From an uncultured Bacteroides sp. (lineage in GTDB: Bacteria > Bacteroidota > Bacteroidia > Bacteroidales > Bacteroidaceae), in the NCBI GenBank assembly GCA_900551445.1, contig URWA01000022.1, positions 1-57,160 on the forward strand: DNA of 57,160 bases, read 5' to 3'. The notes below the pieces were generated by a model, which did no database searches, was not told the origin of the DNA, and saw nothing but the letters and a program-made list of their open reading frames with translations. Numbering within the stretch: the first letter of the stretch is position 1; the number at the start of each line of letters is the position of its first letter. The position numbers and the translations under genes are program-made. Of the stretch, positions 7,030 through 15,224 are shown one piece after another.

Positions 7030-9090
7030 TTATTTGATAGTACATGAGTTATATTCGGTTTCCCCATTGGATGACACAACGACATTCTCGGCAAACGGTT
7101 TCTTCCCAATTATCCGGTAGATAATTTTGCTTATATCGTTGTTCTTTGCAGAATGAGTTACTCTTATCTCCTTCTTGAAAAAGCATCCGTTTATACATTT
7201 GGACTCTTTGTCCTTGCATGCAGTCGGGTATATTGTTGCGAAATCATCGTTTTCAGCTACGAATTCATTCAATTCTGCATTAAGCATGTACGGAATGAAT
7301 TTTTTCGTTGCTGGACTTTTTATGGTTACATCTTCTATCAGCATAATGCCTTTGTCTGTTAATTTAGAAGACAGCATGCTTGCCGTTTGTTTGTAGGCCT
7401 TATTTTCAATGCGCTTTTTTGCTAGCATCTCGCAGATTGCCTTGCATGATAGAATCAAATCATATTTGTCTGATAAAACATCTGATACGAGATTTAAATC
7501 GTTCTCGCTTTCAATGAAGACTGGGCCTATTCGGTAATCAATCTTGAGTCTGCTGTGTTTCTTGAACTCAGCCATAATCTTCTCAAAGAACCTTAAGGCC
7601 ATTTGGTTTCCGTCTATTGCTAACAGTTTGACGGATTCTAATGATGATTCGTACTTCTCGAGAAAAGATAGAAGTCCAAAGAGATCGCCACCAGTGCCAC
7701 AGCCTAAATCAAGGATACTGACAGAAGTCCGTTCCCCGACTAAAGAAAGATAATTGCTGTTTTGGCTGAATTCTTCAAAGATTGATTTTACTTCGACAAA
7801 ACTTCTCGGGAAGTATGTGCCGAGGTATACTTTAATCTCGCCTGTGTTCAAATTCAGATTGTACTCAAACCTGGAATGGTTGGGAGAGTATTTCGCACCA
7901 AGGTCAAAAAACAAATATCTGTCCAACCAATTGGGAAGATCTACATCTGCAAGTGTGCCATCAGAATGAATGCTGGCGGATTCTTCTATGTCGGGATTAT
8001 TCCCCTCTTCTATTTGAGATACAATACGTTCTCCAGTCTGCCAGTACAAAATATCATCCGACATCCTTGCCATGTCTTTTTGCAAGAACCTGTACAGACG
8101 TTTTTCTTGGTCAGGTGCAATCCGTCCTTTTAAGAGCACGACAAACTCATGATCTATGTGCTTCATAAAGGAAGGATACGCTCTCCCAAAATCAATTGGA
8201 GTAAGGGCAAAAACCTCTATGTCGTTCACCCCCAAAACAACATTGATAATTTGATGTGCATACTCCTTCAAGGGAATCAAATCTGCACTTGAGTGTAACA
8301 CATTTACCTCATCCGCTACACTTTGACTCTCTATTTCTTTTGAATCTATGACATCTTTGGTTTGTGGCAATTCGGACAAACTTTCTTCTTGGTACAATGT
8401 ATCAGGTACTTCGCTGAACGCATCTTTAGATAGCTTTTGGGCATCTTTTTTTATGCCCTCAAAGATCTCTTTCTTGTTCTCCTTGGGTGCCTGTGATTCA
8501 TAAGAGGCATTGCTGAATTCCGTCAGATAGAAGGGATTTAGGTTGAGAGTTTCCGCAAGTTTAACGATTCCGAGTGGGTCAAGGTCGGTGTGAGGACAAG
8601 TGATGTCATCCAACTTTTCAATGAAATGTTCGCTATCAGTAATGTGAAGCCAAGACCTGTTGGTGGCACTTAAATTGTTTTCCAATTCAATGGGTTGATG
8701 AAATATAATAAGATGAGGGACATCCTTGATTTGATTCTTTTCAATCCCCAAGACTTTAAGTTCTTTCTTAACTGTCGAATGGTTTATTCGTGCTTGTTGG
8801 AGGGCTGTTTTTCTTGAGCCTCCCTTGATGGTTTTTCCATCGCAAGTCCATTCTCCGTTTTCATTGGCAACAACTTTGCCACCATAATTCTTAAATTCGA
8901 TTGAGATGATAGCATCCTTCTTGATAAACAACGCATCTAATTCACATCCAATATTATAGTTGCCTGCGAACACACAGAATTCATTCGAATCCTCATAGTG
9001 AGCTTTGAGTTGCTCACAGAGAAACCGAAACTGCTCACGTTCTGCTGTTGTGTCAAAGTTTCCGACTCTGAATGTTAAAAGTCCTCCCAT
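7030..9090 (-). CDS. NERD nuclease domain fused to SAM-dependent methyltransferase
   Basis: This 686-aa, apparently three-part protein opens the cargo operon. Residues about 15-150 form a NERD-like nuclease domain with the PD-(D/E)xK pattern: D52 in CELDALF, then E65 and K67 in SIEFKNYGG. A Ser/Glu-rich linker follows at about 195-270, then an unrecognised domain at about 270-400. Residues about 400-620 carry a class I methyltransferase fold, with motif I ILDLGCGTGGD at 459-469, motif II LLAIDGN at 489-495 and an acceptor-side region DLILSCKAICEML at 544-556. The substrate could be nucleic acid, protein or a small molecule; the motifs do not decide. Having nuclease and methyltransferase in one chain recalls restriction-modification logic, but no DNA-methylation motif (DPPY, NPPY or PCQ) is seen. 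Confidence 0.82.
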   Translation of the reverse strand: MGGLLTFRVGNFDTTAEREQFRFLCEQLKAHYEDSNEFCVFAGNYNIGCELDALFIKKDAIISIEFKNYGGKVVANENGEWTCDGKTIKGGSRKTALQQARINHSTVKKELKVLGIEKNQIKDVPHLIIFHQPIELENNLSATNRSWLHITDSEHFIEKLDDITCPHTDLDPLGIVKLAETLNLNPFYLTEFSNASYESQAPKENKKEIFEGIKKDAQKLSKDAFSEVPDTLYQEESLSELPQTKDVIDSKEIESQSVADEVNVLHSSADLIPLKEYAHQIINVVLGVNDIEVFALTPIDFGRAYPSFMKHIDHEFVVLLKGRIAPDQEKRLYRFLQKDMARMSDDILYWQTGERIVSQIEEGNNPDIEESASIHSDGTLADVDLPNWLDRYLFFDLGAKYSPNHSRFEYNLNLNTGEIKVYLGTYFPRSFVEVKSIFEEFSQNSNYLSLVGERTSVSILDLGCGTGGDLFGLLSFLEKYESSLESVKLLAIDGNQMALRFFEKIMAEFKKHSRLKIDYRIGPVFIESENDLNLVSDVLSDKYDLILSCKAICEMLAKKRIENKAYKQTASMLSSKLTDKGIMLIEDVTIKSPATKKFIPYMLNAELNEFVAENDDFATIYPTACKDKESKCINGCFFKKEIRVTHSAKNNDISKIIYRIIGKKPFAENVVVSSNGETEYNSCTIK

Positions 9091-9177
9091 TACAAAATAT
9101 CAATACTATTTTTGTAAACTAAATGATCTTTGTTCCTGCGTTGACTTTTCCGTTTAAGAATTGTCAGTTTTCGACTA

Positions 9178-9185
9178 CAAAGGTA
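9178..9185 (-). promoter_or_regulatory. -7 box for cargo operon promoter
   Basis: The minus strand reads TACCTTTG, a full match to the Bacteroidetes TAnnTTTG box. It lies 88 bp upstream of the first cargo gene, in the only sizeable gap before the operon. No good TTTG element is found at the usual distance, so the promoter may be weak or regulated. Confidence 0.4.
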
Positions 9186-9252
9186 CAAAAAATATAGCAA
9201 ACACTTGTATGTATAGATATGAATTTGCAATAAATATATTACTATCAATCAA

Positions 9253-10641
9253 CTATCTTCGTTTTACCGAAGTATGCTTCTTTGCTACGTTATCATTCCA
9301 CGGAAGGTCAGACGATGAGCCACCAGATCCAGTACCAACATGAACCTCCGCCGGTCCTCCGGCAGCAAGGGTAAAAGCTGCATCCAATAGCTCTGCCTGC
9401 TTTCCATTTACCTGCTCCTGCGGATCGAATACAGCATTGACAAATTCCTCGTCCGTGATCTGGCCGTTGAAATGTTTTTGGGCCACATCATAGTCTATCT
9501 GGAATTTGATGTTCTCAAAAAGCTCATCACCGACCCGTGTCCAGATGTGGAGCGACGGATTCCGATAGTTTGAGACATTGATACGTGCAAGCTCGGCACC
9601 GGACGAGAGGCTGTAACGCTGGGGATTAGCCTTGCGGTCGAGCAAACTTATCTGTTTCCTCTGCCTGTCTATGATTGCATCCTTCTCCTTGAACTGCCGT
9701 TCTGCCGCTTCCGCCTGATGAATGGCCTTGTCTATTTCTTTTTGATAGCCGTTTCGCAGTTTTCCGATTTCTGATTTATGTTGTTCCTGCAACCGTACCT
9801 TTTCTGCCTGAAGTTCATCAATCTGTTTATTGAGTTCGGCAATCAGCCTGTCCTTGTCTGCCAGTTCCTTCTTTGTCTTGGCAAGGTCTCCCTTGCCGAA
9901 CCACGCGAGGATGGTGTTCCTTCCTTCTTGCGCCTTCTCTACATCGGCCTGTAACTTGGCTATATCCTCTTCATACTGGATTACCTGCTGCCTGTAATAT
10001 TCCGAGTTTGTCTGATGCTTGGCGGTAGAGCCGACAATTCCACGCTGCAACCCGAACGGTTTCATGGCCTTGGCATAGCTGTTCTGGTATTCATGCAATT
10101 TGGTACGACGCATCACATCGTCCGCCGACAGACGTGGTCCGGACTTCGTTTTATATTTCTTTTCGCCCTCCCGCTTCCTGCGGATACGCTCACCGGTTAC
10201 TATGGGCACGACTGTGGCGTGCAGGTGCGGGGTCTTCTCGTCCATGTGCAGCACGCACGATACAAGGTTTTCGTTTCCGAAAGTTTCCCTTAGCCATTTA
10301 AGATTGGCATCGATCCAACTGTCCAGTTTGCCATCATTGGCAATTTTCATCATCTGCTCATGCGTTCCAGTCAGCATTACGCGTATTGCCTTTGTCTGGT
10401 TCTTGCTGACTTTGCGGCGCAGACCTGCGGTCTCGATGCGGTGCTGTATCGCCTCGGTGCGATTGGACACGCCATCGGGGAATCTGACCAACTCACGGTT
10501 GAAATGTGTCCGGTCCGCATCGGCATTAACCGGCACATAAATCTTTCCCTTGGCATCCTTTCTTTCTATATGGCATGACATTCCACTGTCATTGCCGCTG
10601 CCACGCTGCAGGTGGCAGACTGCGTATTGTGTATTACTCAT
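9253..10641 (-). CDS. MobV/Pre-family relaxase
   Basis: This 462-aa plasmid-mobilization type relaxase would nick its cognate oriT so that the element can be moved by a helper conjugation system. The N-terminal domain (about 1-210) has the MobV layout. It starts AVCHLQRG, has the N-rich NRELV region, and carries the metal-binding three-histidine motif in LHMDEKTPHLHATVVP (H132, H139, H141). Residues about 215-330 are a long coiled coil rich in Gln, Lys and Glu, as usual for the family. The tail is Gly/Ser-rich. The oriT-like region lies directly upstream. Transcription would run towards the cargo operon, which begins 162 bp after its stop. Confidence 0.93.
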   Translation of the reverse strand: MSNTQYAVCHLQRGSGNDSGMSCHIERKDAKGKIYVPVNADADRTHFNRELVRFPDGVSNRTEAIQHRIETAGLRRKVSKNQTKAIRVMLTGTHEQMMKIANDGKLDSWIDANLKWLRETFGNENLVSCVLHMDEKTPHLHATVVPIVTGERIRRKREGEKKYKTKSGPRLSADDVMRRTKLHEYQNSYAKAMKPFGLQRGIVGSTAKHQTNSEYYRQQVIQYEEDIAKLQADVEKAQEGRNTILAWFGKGDLAKTKKELADKDRLIAELNKQIDELQAEKVRLQEQHKSEIGKLRNGYQKEIDKAIHQAEAAERQFKEKDAIIDRQRKQISLLDRKANPQRYSLSSGAELARINVSNYRNPSLHIWTRVGDELFENIKFQIDYDVAQKHFNGQITDEEFVNAVFDPQEQVNGKQAELLDAAFTLAAGGPAEVHVGTGSGGSSSDLPWNDNVAKKHTSVKRR

Positions 10642-10670
10642 ATCTATTCGTTATTTTATTGTTATTCTTG

Positions 10671-10800
10671 TTGTAAAATCCCGTCAGACAGCCGGAGGCA
10701 TACCGGGGACCTGAGGAGTTCCCCGGCTTATGGGCTTTTTTACTGCCGGACGCGAAGCGGAGACGGTGAAAATGCCCTAATAAGCTACGGGATTTTACAA
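10671..10800. other. oriT-like region upstream of relaxase
   Basis: A 14-bp perfect inverted repeat (TTGTAAAATCCCGT at 10671-10684, its complement at 10787-10800) encloses a second hairpin with arms CCGGGGA (10703-10709) and TCCCCGG (10720-10726). The region lies immediately upstream of the MobV gene, the usual place for the transfer origin of this relaxase class. No nic site is assigned. The fold could also act on transcription between the primase-like gene and mob. Confidence 0.6.
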
Positions 10801-10841
10801 CCCCATTTTCACGGGACAGCGAGCTGTCCATTGATTCTCCT

Positions 10842-11909
10842 TCATTCCGTTTTTTCTGCATCCACCAGTTCGAGTCCGAAGGTGTCGATGAAGGTCTGCA
10901 ACGCAGGATTGCGTTGTATCATCCTCGCGAGAATCATCTGTGGCGTGTCCTCCATCAGCAGGAAGTCGGCGATGTCCAGTCCCAAACTACGCTGTTCATC
11001 GGTCGCCATCTTTTCCAGCAGGTCGGAACAAGTGACACGCCTACAGACGGTTTCCAGCATCGGCAGCCGTTGCCGCCATCCGTCGGTTGCCTTAAGATCG
11101 GGGAAAAGAATCACTTCGCGTTCTTTCAACACCTGCATGGCCTCACTGTTGAAACAGCCGTGCATTCCCCCGGTGGCAAGCCATACAAAATCAGGGATGA
11201 ACAGGGCGGCAACCAGTGCCGTCTTCTCGCTTTCGACAATGGCTACAGGCTTGGCTGACATGGCAGCGGAAGTGTCCGAAAGCAGATGCTCACCGAACAG
11301 GCACTGCTTCATGTGGAAGTCCGGCACTTTTCTTACAGAATGGACCCAGTTGACTTGATTGAAAGGCTCTTTAATCCGGTGTCCGGTTACGGCATCGTAG
11401 CCCATAATCTTGCCTGCACGCACGTTACCCTTTACATCTATCTGCCAGAACACGGTCGAACCGTTCCACATCCTTGACGTGCCGACTTTGTAAACATGGA
11501 ACAACCTGCCGGCTTCCTCCTTTCCCACCACTTTGGTGAAGTAACGGTACAAAGGGTTGATGCCGTACCCGCGCATGGATTGCTCCACCCAATCACAGGG
11601 AAGATAAGAAATCTCCGGCTCTTGTTCTGTTTGCGATTGTTTTGCTACATACTTTATCGCAAATGCACTGCCGTTCATTTTATGGCCAGCCGATGTTTCC
11701 CTTGCTGACGGATTGTCCCGGAAGTATTCTTTCTGGGAATAGTGATAGCCACAACTGTTGATGTGGTCACATTTACCCACGTACCCTGGGAAAGAAATCT
11801 CTCCCACCTCGTCGATATAACGGGTAAAGCAGGACTTCCTTCCGCACCCCGGACAGACGGTCTTGCTGCCCGGTTTGTATTTCTGTAGATGGAATCTATA
11901 TTCGTTCAT
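10842..11909 (-). CDS. zinc-finger/Toprim-like primase-related mobile-element protein
   Basis: The N-terminal segment has paired cysteines (CPGCGRKSCF, then GKCDHINSCGYHY), consistent with a CHC2-like zinc ribbon. The middle has a Toprim-like core (VAIVESEKTALVAALF, then EVILFPDLKATDGW). This is the plan of the DUF6371-type proteins found in Bacteroidales mobilizable elements. They probably serve in replication or priming of the excised form (inference). I choose the ATG at 11909 (MNEYRFHLQKY, 355 aa); a TTG nine codons upstream is the only other option and looks less likely. It follows the DUF3987 gene on the same strand. Confidence 0.82.
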   Translation of the reverse strand: MNEYRFHLQKYKPGSKTVCPGCGRKSCFTRYIDEVGEISFPGYVGKCDHINSCGYHYSQKEYFRDNPSARETSAGHKMNGSAFAIKYVAKQSQTEQEPEISYLPCDWVEQSMRGYGINPLYRYFTKVVGKEEAGRLFHVYKVGTSRMWNGSTVFWQIDVKGNVRAGKIMGYDAVTGHRIKEPFNQVNWVHSVRKVPDFHMKQCLFGEHLLSDTSAAMSAKPVAIVESEKTALVAALFIPDFVWLATGGMHGCFNSEAMQVLKEREVILFPDLKATDGWRQRLPMLETVCRRVTCSDLLEKMATDEQRSLGLDIADFLLMEDTPQMILARMIQRNPALQTFIDTFGLELVDAEKTE

Positions 11910-12043
11910 AATGTTGTCGGTTATGTGTTTCTGCAAATGAATACCACCATTTGCAGTTTGCAGTTCTTGCAGTCCTGCAGGAATTTCCCCTTTTCAGTCC
12001 TCGAAACTGCAAAACTGCAAAGACTGCAGGCTGCAACAAGAGA

Positions 12044-13459
12044 TCATCCGTTGCAGTTTCGTGGGGATGATTCATTATTGCTTTCATTGGATTTGACAGA
12101 TTTATCATACATGATTTTCTCGTAATGCCCGGCTTTTGATTTCCGGAGAAGCCTGCTGCGGCATAACTCCTTCAGGTAATTCATGACAGTTCGCTCACTG
12201 ACGCACTGCCGTTCCTTTCCAACGGTTATTGCTGTTTTTGTATCAAAGGTATCAGGTAACATCGACAGTAACATCTTTGGAGGATCTTCACAGGTGTCAT
12301 TCGCCACGAAAGAACGGATACGCATGTATGATTCCTCAAAATAGTCGTTCAGCCGTATGGCGGCTTTCACCGATGATACATCTATAAACTGCAGGTGACT
12401 TTCACCGGACGCGTGGCGCAAAACCTGAATTATCAATGCCAGACGGGCTACATGGGCCGGATGTTTCATTTTCCGGCTGTCCACCTCGGCATCATCCTCT
12501 ATCCGGTTGATACGCTCCACCTTCCTGTTCCACCAGGAGAAGAAGTATTCCCTGGCCTCCCTGTCCATGGACAGCACGTGGGGTATTTTTTCTTCCGCTT
12601 CGGTGTCATAGTCCAACGCAAGGACCTTGTTCAATATATTCTCCCAACGGACTGCAGCGAGGGATGTCCTTTCCCCATCGTCGTCCCGGTTTTTCCAGGA
12701 TGAAAGCTTGGGGGATTTGGGCATCACGAACAGGATACGGTCAAGCAGCCCGTTTTCCTCGAAACCTTTTTTCAGAAGCTCGTGTACACGCTTAGTTTGC
12801 GTGGTTCCGATGATGTTTATGCATGGATGCTCGATGTGTACAGGAACAGGGGAGTTTACCCTGGTAACATCCAAAGCCCCGCCACTCCATGCAGTCAGAA
12901 GCTGTTCTATGAGCTGCCCGTTCGTGTAACGGTTGGCGGAATTGAACATGCCCATGATCTCGTCCACCAGAATGACCACGCTTCTCGGGTTATTGTGGTG
13001 GGTCAGTAAAAGCGACTCGGGAGTGAAATCCGAGACTACAGTGCGTTTCAGGACAGGTTTCTTCCCGTTTTCTCCCGCGGCTTTCCATGCCTCCATTTCT
13101 GTCTCGTACACCTTGAAAAGGGCATAGTCACGTTTCCGGATCGGGCGATATGCGGCCTCCAGCGGTGGGGTCTTGCCCAGTCCGGGTCTGCCTACCAGAA
13201 TGACGTACAACGCTCCGCTGCTCCGCCAGTCTCCTTTGATGCGGATACGGTATGCGCCTCCCAGGGCCGCGGATACAGCCGACAACATGGCCGTAGCGAT
13301 AAACTCGATCTTGTAGTTCTCGTATGTGGCCATATCGAGTATGACAGACTGCACGGCCTGGGGCAGGACCTCCAGCGGGAATCCCGTTCTTTCAATATCC
13401 TCCACCTCCATGCGGATTCTGTTACACAGTTCTAGCCTGCCGGTTGCCATATCACACAT
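12044..13459 (-). CDS. DUF3987 family ATPase of mobile element
   Basis: This 471-aa P-loop protein has Walker A GRPGLGKT at residues 90-97 and a Walker B-like stretch VVILVDEIMGMF near 170, followed by a helicase-like ATPase core and a C-terminal winged-helix-like part. DUF3987 proteins are replication or primase-helicase companions in Bacteroidales integrative elements and phages. Its start overlaps the end of the excisionase-like gene by 8 bp, which indicates translational coupling. The next gene downstream on the strand is the Toprim-like protein, so the two probably form the element's replication pair. The start could also be the internal ATG three codons later. Confidence 0.88.
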   Translation of the reverse strand: MCDMATGRLELCNRIRMEVEDIERTGFPLEVLPQAVQSVILDMATYENYKIEFIATAMLSAVSAALGGAYRIRIKGDWRSSGALYVILVGRPGLGKTPPLEAAYRPIRKRDYALFKVYETEMEAWKAAGENGKKPVLKRTVVSDFTPESLLLTHHNNPRSVVILVDEIMGMFNSANRYTNGQLIEQLLTAWSGGALDVTRVNSPVPVHIEHPCINIIGTTQTKRVHELLKKGFEENGLLDRILFVMPKSPKLSSWKNRDDDGERTSLAAVRWENILNKVLALDYDTEAEEKIPHVLSMDREAREYFFSWWNRKVERINRIEDDAEVDSRKMKHPAHVARLALIIQVLRHASGESHLQFIDVSSVKAAIRLNDYFEESYMRIRSFVANDTCEDPPKMLLSMLPDTFDTKTAITVGKERQCVSERTVMNYLKELCRSRLLRKSKAGHYEKIMYDKSVKSNESNNESSPRNCNG

Positions 13460-13805
13460 TTTTTCTCTTGCAATAGGATGTTACACTCTCGGACTTGTTG
13501 CCTGTCTGTACCCGGCGTACATCAGATTTGGCATACATGTTCTTGTTACCGACCTTGACCGGTACGAGATAGCCTCGTTTCGCCCACAGGTTGAGCGTGC
13601 CCTCGCACACGTTCAGCAACTCACGGACCTGTTTTGTATTGAGATAAGTCTCCTCCGCTTCACGCAGTATCGCGGCTCTCTGTTCTTCCTGTTGCGCCAT
13701 GATGGTACGCTGCACGATGGATTCAGCGAACATTTTAAGGTCAGCGGGAGTAACTTCCAGTTTCACGTTCGCTCCTTGCTCGACCAGACTCTCTATGGTA
13801 ATCAT
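13452..13805 (-). CDS. excisionase-like HTH_17 DNA-binding protein
   Basis: This 117-aa protein carries a MerR-like helix-turn-helix of the excisionase type at about residues 55-105 (YLNTKQVRELLNVCEGTLNLWAKRGYLVPVKVGNKNMY). An N-terminal helical segment, perhaps for dimerisation, comes first. In Bacteroidales elements such proteins act as recombination directionality factors or as regulators of excision genes. It is transcribed with, and overlaps, the DUF3987 gene. A terminator-like hairpin upstream separates it from the recombinase group. Confidence 0.85.
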   Translation of the reverse strand: MITIESLVEQGANVKLEVTPADLKMFAESIVQRTIMAQQEEQRAAILREAEETYLNTKQVRELLNVCEGTLNLWAKRGYLVPVKVGNKNMYAKSDVRRVQTGNKSESVTSYCKRKNV

Positions 13806-14020
13806 AAATATCAGTTTTGAAGTTTGTGATGACCATCTTCAAAAGTTCCCTGGAGCCCCGCTTCCGATGGCTTATAAAAGAGAAGCACCGCCAGCCCTCG
13901 GGAAAGGATTGACGGTGCAAATGTATGTGTAAATTAAAAGTGGTTGATATATAATGATTTGTCTTAAATTGTCATGACAATATAAGTCCGTGTGACAACG
14001 TGAAAAGGTTATAATTAGCC
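13806..14020. other. control region between recombinase group and replication group
   Basis: No gene is seen. It holds a terminator-like hairpin at 13885-13918 and a perfect 14-bp palindrome ATTGTCATGACAAT at 13968-13981. The palindrome would suit binding by a small dimeric regulator such as the adjacent HTH protein (inference). Confidence 0.45.
13885..13918 (-). terminator. terminator-like hairpin after recombinase group
   Basis: On the minus strand GCACCG pairs with CGGTGC across a 22-nt loop, followed by TTCTCTTTT. It lies between the end of the conserved hypothetical gene and the excisionase-like gene. The stem is short, so confidence is moderate. Confidence 0.45.
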
Positions 14021-15148
14021 TTATTTCTCTGCAATAGCCATCGTGCCTGTACCTGGGATATTACTGATAGCCTGTGCCAATTTCTGGAACAGTTCCCGGT
14101 TCTCGTCACTCTCTATCAGGGGTGCCATCTGGTCTTTGCCGTCCTTGATCACATGTTTTGCCGTTCTCAGGAACCCGACCGACTGCCGTATGGCGCTCTC
14201 GCTTTTCAATGACGGCAAATCCGTAAACTGCAATGTCAGCCCCATGCTGTACTCCTTGGCTGTATGCATACCGGCAACCAAACCGAGCTCCTTCAATACA
14301 TAGAACGGTAATGCCTGATGAATGGCACTTGTATTGACGGAAATAAAGTCGCGGATATGATGTAATACAACTTTCTTGTTCTCGTGATCAAGATAATCGG
14401 CGAGTGGCCGTTCCTGGATTTTTTTCTTTCCGGCCACGCGTTGTACAACAGGCCCCCTGACGCTGTCTTCGGTCCGGGTTGTAATCGTATCCCTGCTTTC
14501 TTCATCGGTTTCCATGTCAGCCGTGATGGCCTGCAAGGCCCATTCGCCGACATGGCCTTTTTCAATGGCGTTGTTCATGGCAAAATACCTGTCCCAGTCT
14601 GCCCGGGTTCGGAAACCGTTCTTGATGGATACGTTTATTATCTGCTTGACTACAAGGGAACAGCCCAGCCTGTCAGCATTGTCAGCTTTCGGATTCTTCA
14701 TCTGTTTCTCTATCATGGAAACCATCGCTTCGAAGCTCTTTCCATAATACAGCCAGCTCAACACGAGCGGTGCCGAAAGGGTGACACCCGGCTTGGAAGA
14801 TTTGCCGCTAAAAAAGGACTTTATCCTGCCCCACAATGTGACCGATGGAATGTTGTCGGGCAGAGGATTGTTTTCCTCCCTCTGTTTCGTGTACAGCTCC
14901 ACGATCTGCCCGGGTACCGCGTTCTCCGCGAACTGCATGTTTATATTTGCAAGGCCATCCGTGCTGTCATCGTTCCAGGACAATTCCCATTCCCGCCTGA
15001 TACTGGGAAGTTGCCTGAATATGGCTTTGCAGATGGCAAGATACTGCCTCTCGTCACCGTTTGTCATCAGGCGCGAGAAGCGGTTGTATTCTTCACGGTG
15101 CGTGTTCTTCCACTGGAGAATATCCTCCTTGAATTGTTCGTATGTCAA
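14021..15148 (-). CDS. conserved mobile-element protein of unknown function
   Basis: This 375-aa protein sits next to the recombinases, a place often held by DUF6043-type proteins in Bacteroidales elements; that family name is a recollection, not a search result. It has no signal peptide. Residues 100-125 hold a basic stretch (GRIKSFFSGKSSKPG) and then a hydrophobic helix (APLVLSWLYYG). The rest is helical and charged. The reading frame opens with TTG (TTGACATACGAA). No ATG lies between it and an upstream stop, and the first internal ATG would remove 28 residues. A TTG start is therefore preferred. It lies 76 bp after the second recombinase gene. Function unknown. Confidence 0.75.
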   Translation of the reverse strand: MTYEQFKEDILQWKNTHREEYNRFSRLMTNGDERQYLAICKAIFRQLPSIRREWELSWNDDSTDGLANINMQFAENAVPGQIVELYTKQREENNPLPDNIPSVTLWGRIKSFFSGKSSKPGVTLSAPLVLSWLYYGKSFEAMVSMIEKQMKNPKADNADRLGCSLVVKQIINVSIKNGFRTRADWDRYFAMNNAIEKGHVGEWALQAITADMETDEESRDTITTRTEDSVRGPVVQRVAGKKKIQERPLADYLDHENKKVVLHHIRDFISVNTSAIHQALPFYVLKELGLVAGMHTAKEYSMGLTLQFTDLPSLKSESAIRQSVGFLRTAKHVIKDGKDQMAPLIESDENRELFQKLAQAISNIPGTGTMAIAEK

Positions 15149-15224
15149 CTTCTACTCGTCCATATTCATATTGCATTATCGGTGGATATAAAAGGATAAA
15201 AGGATAGATGGAAAATAGAAACGG

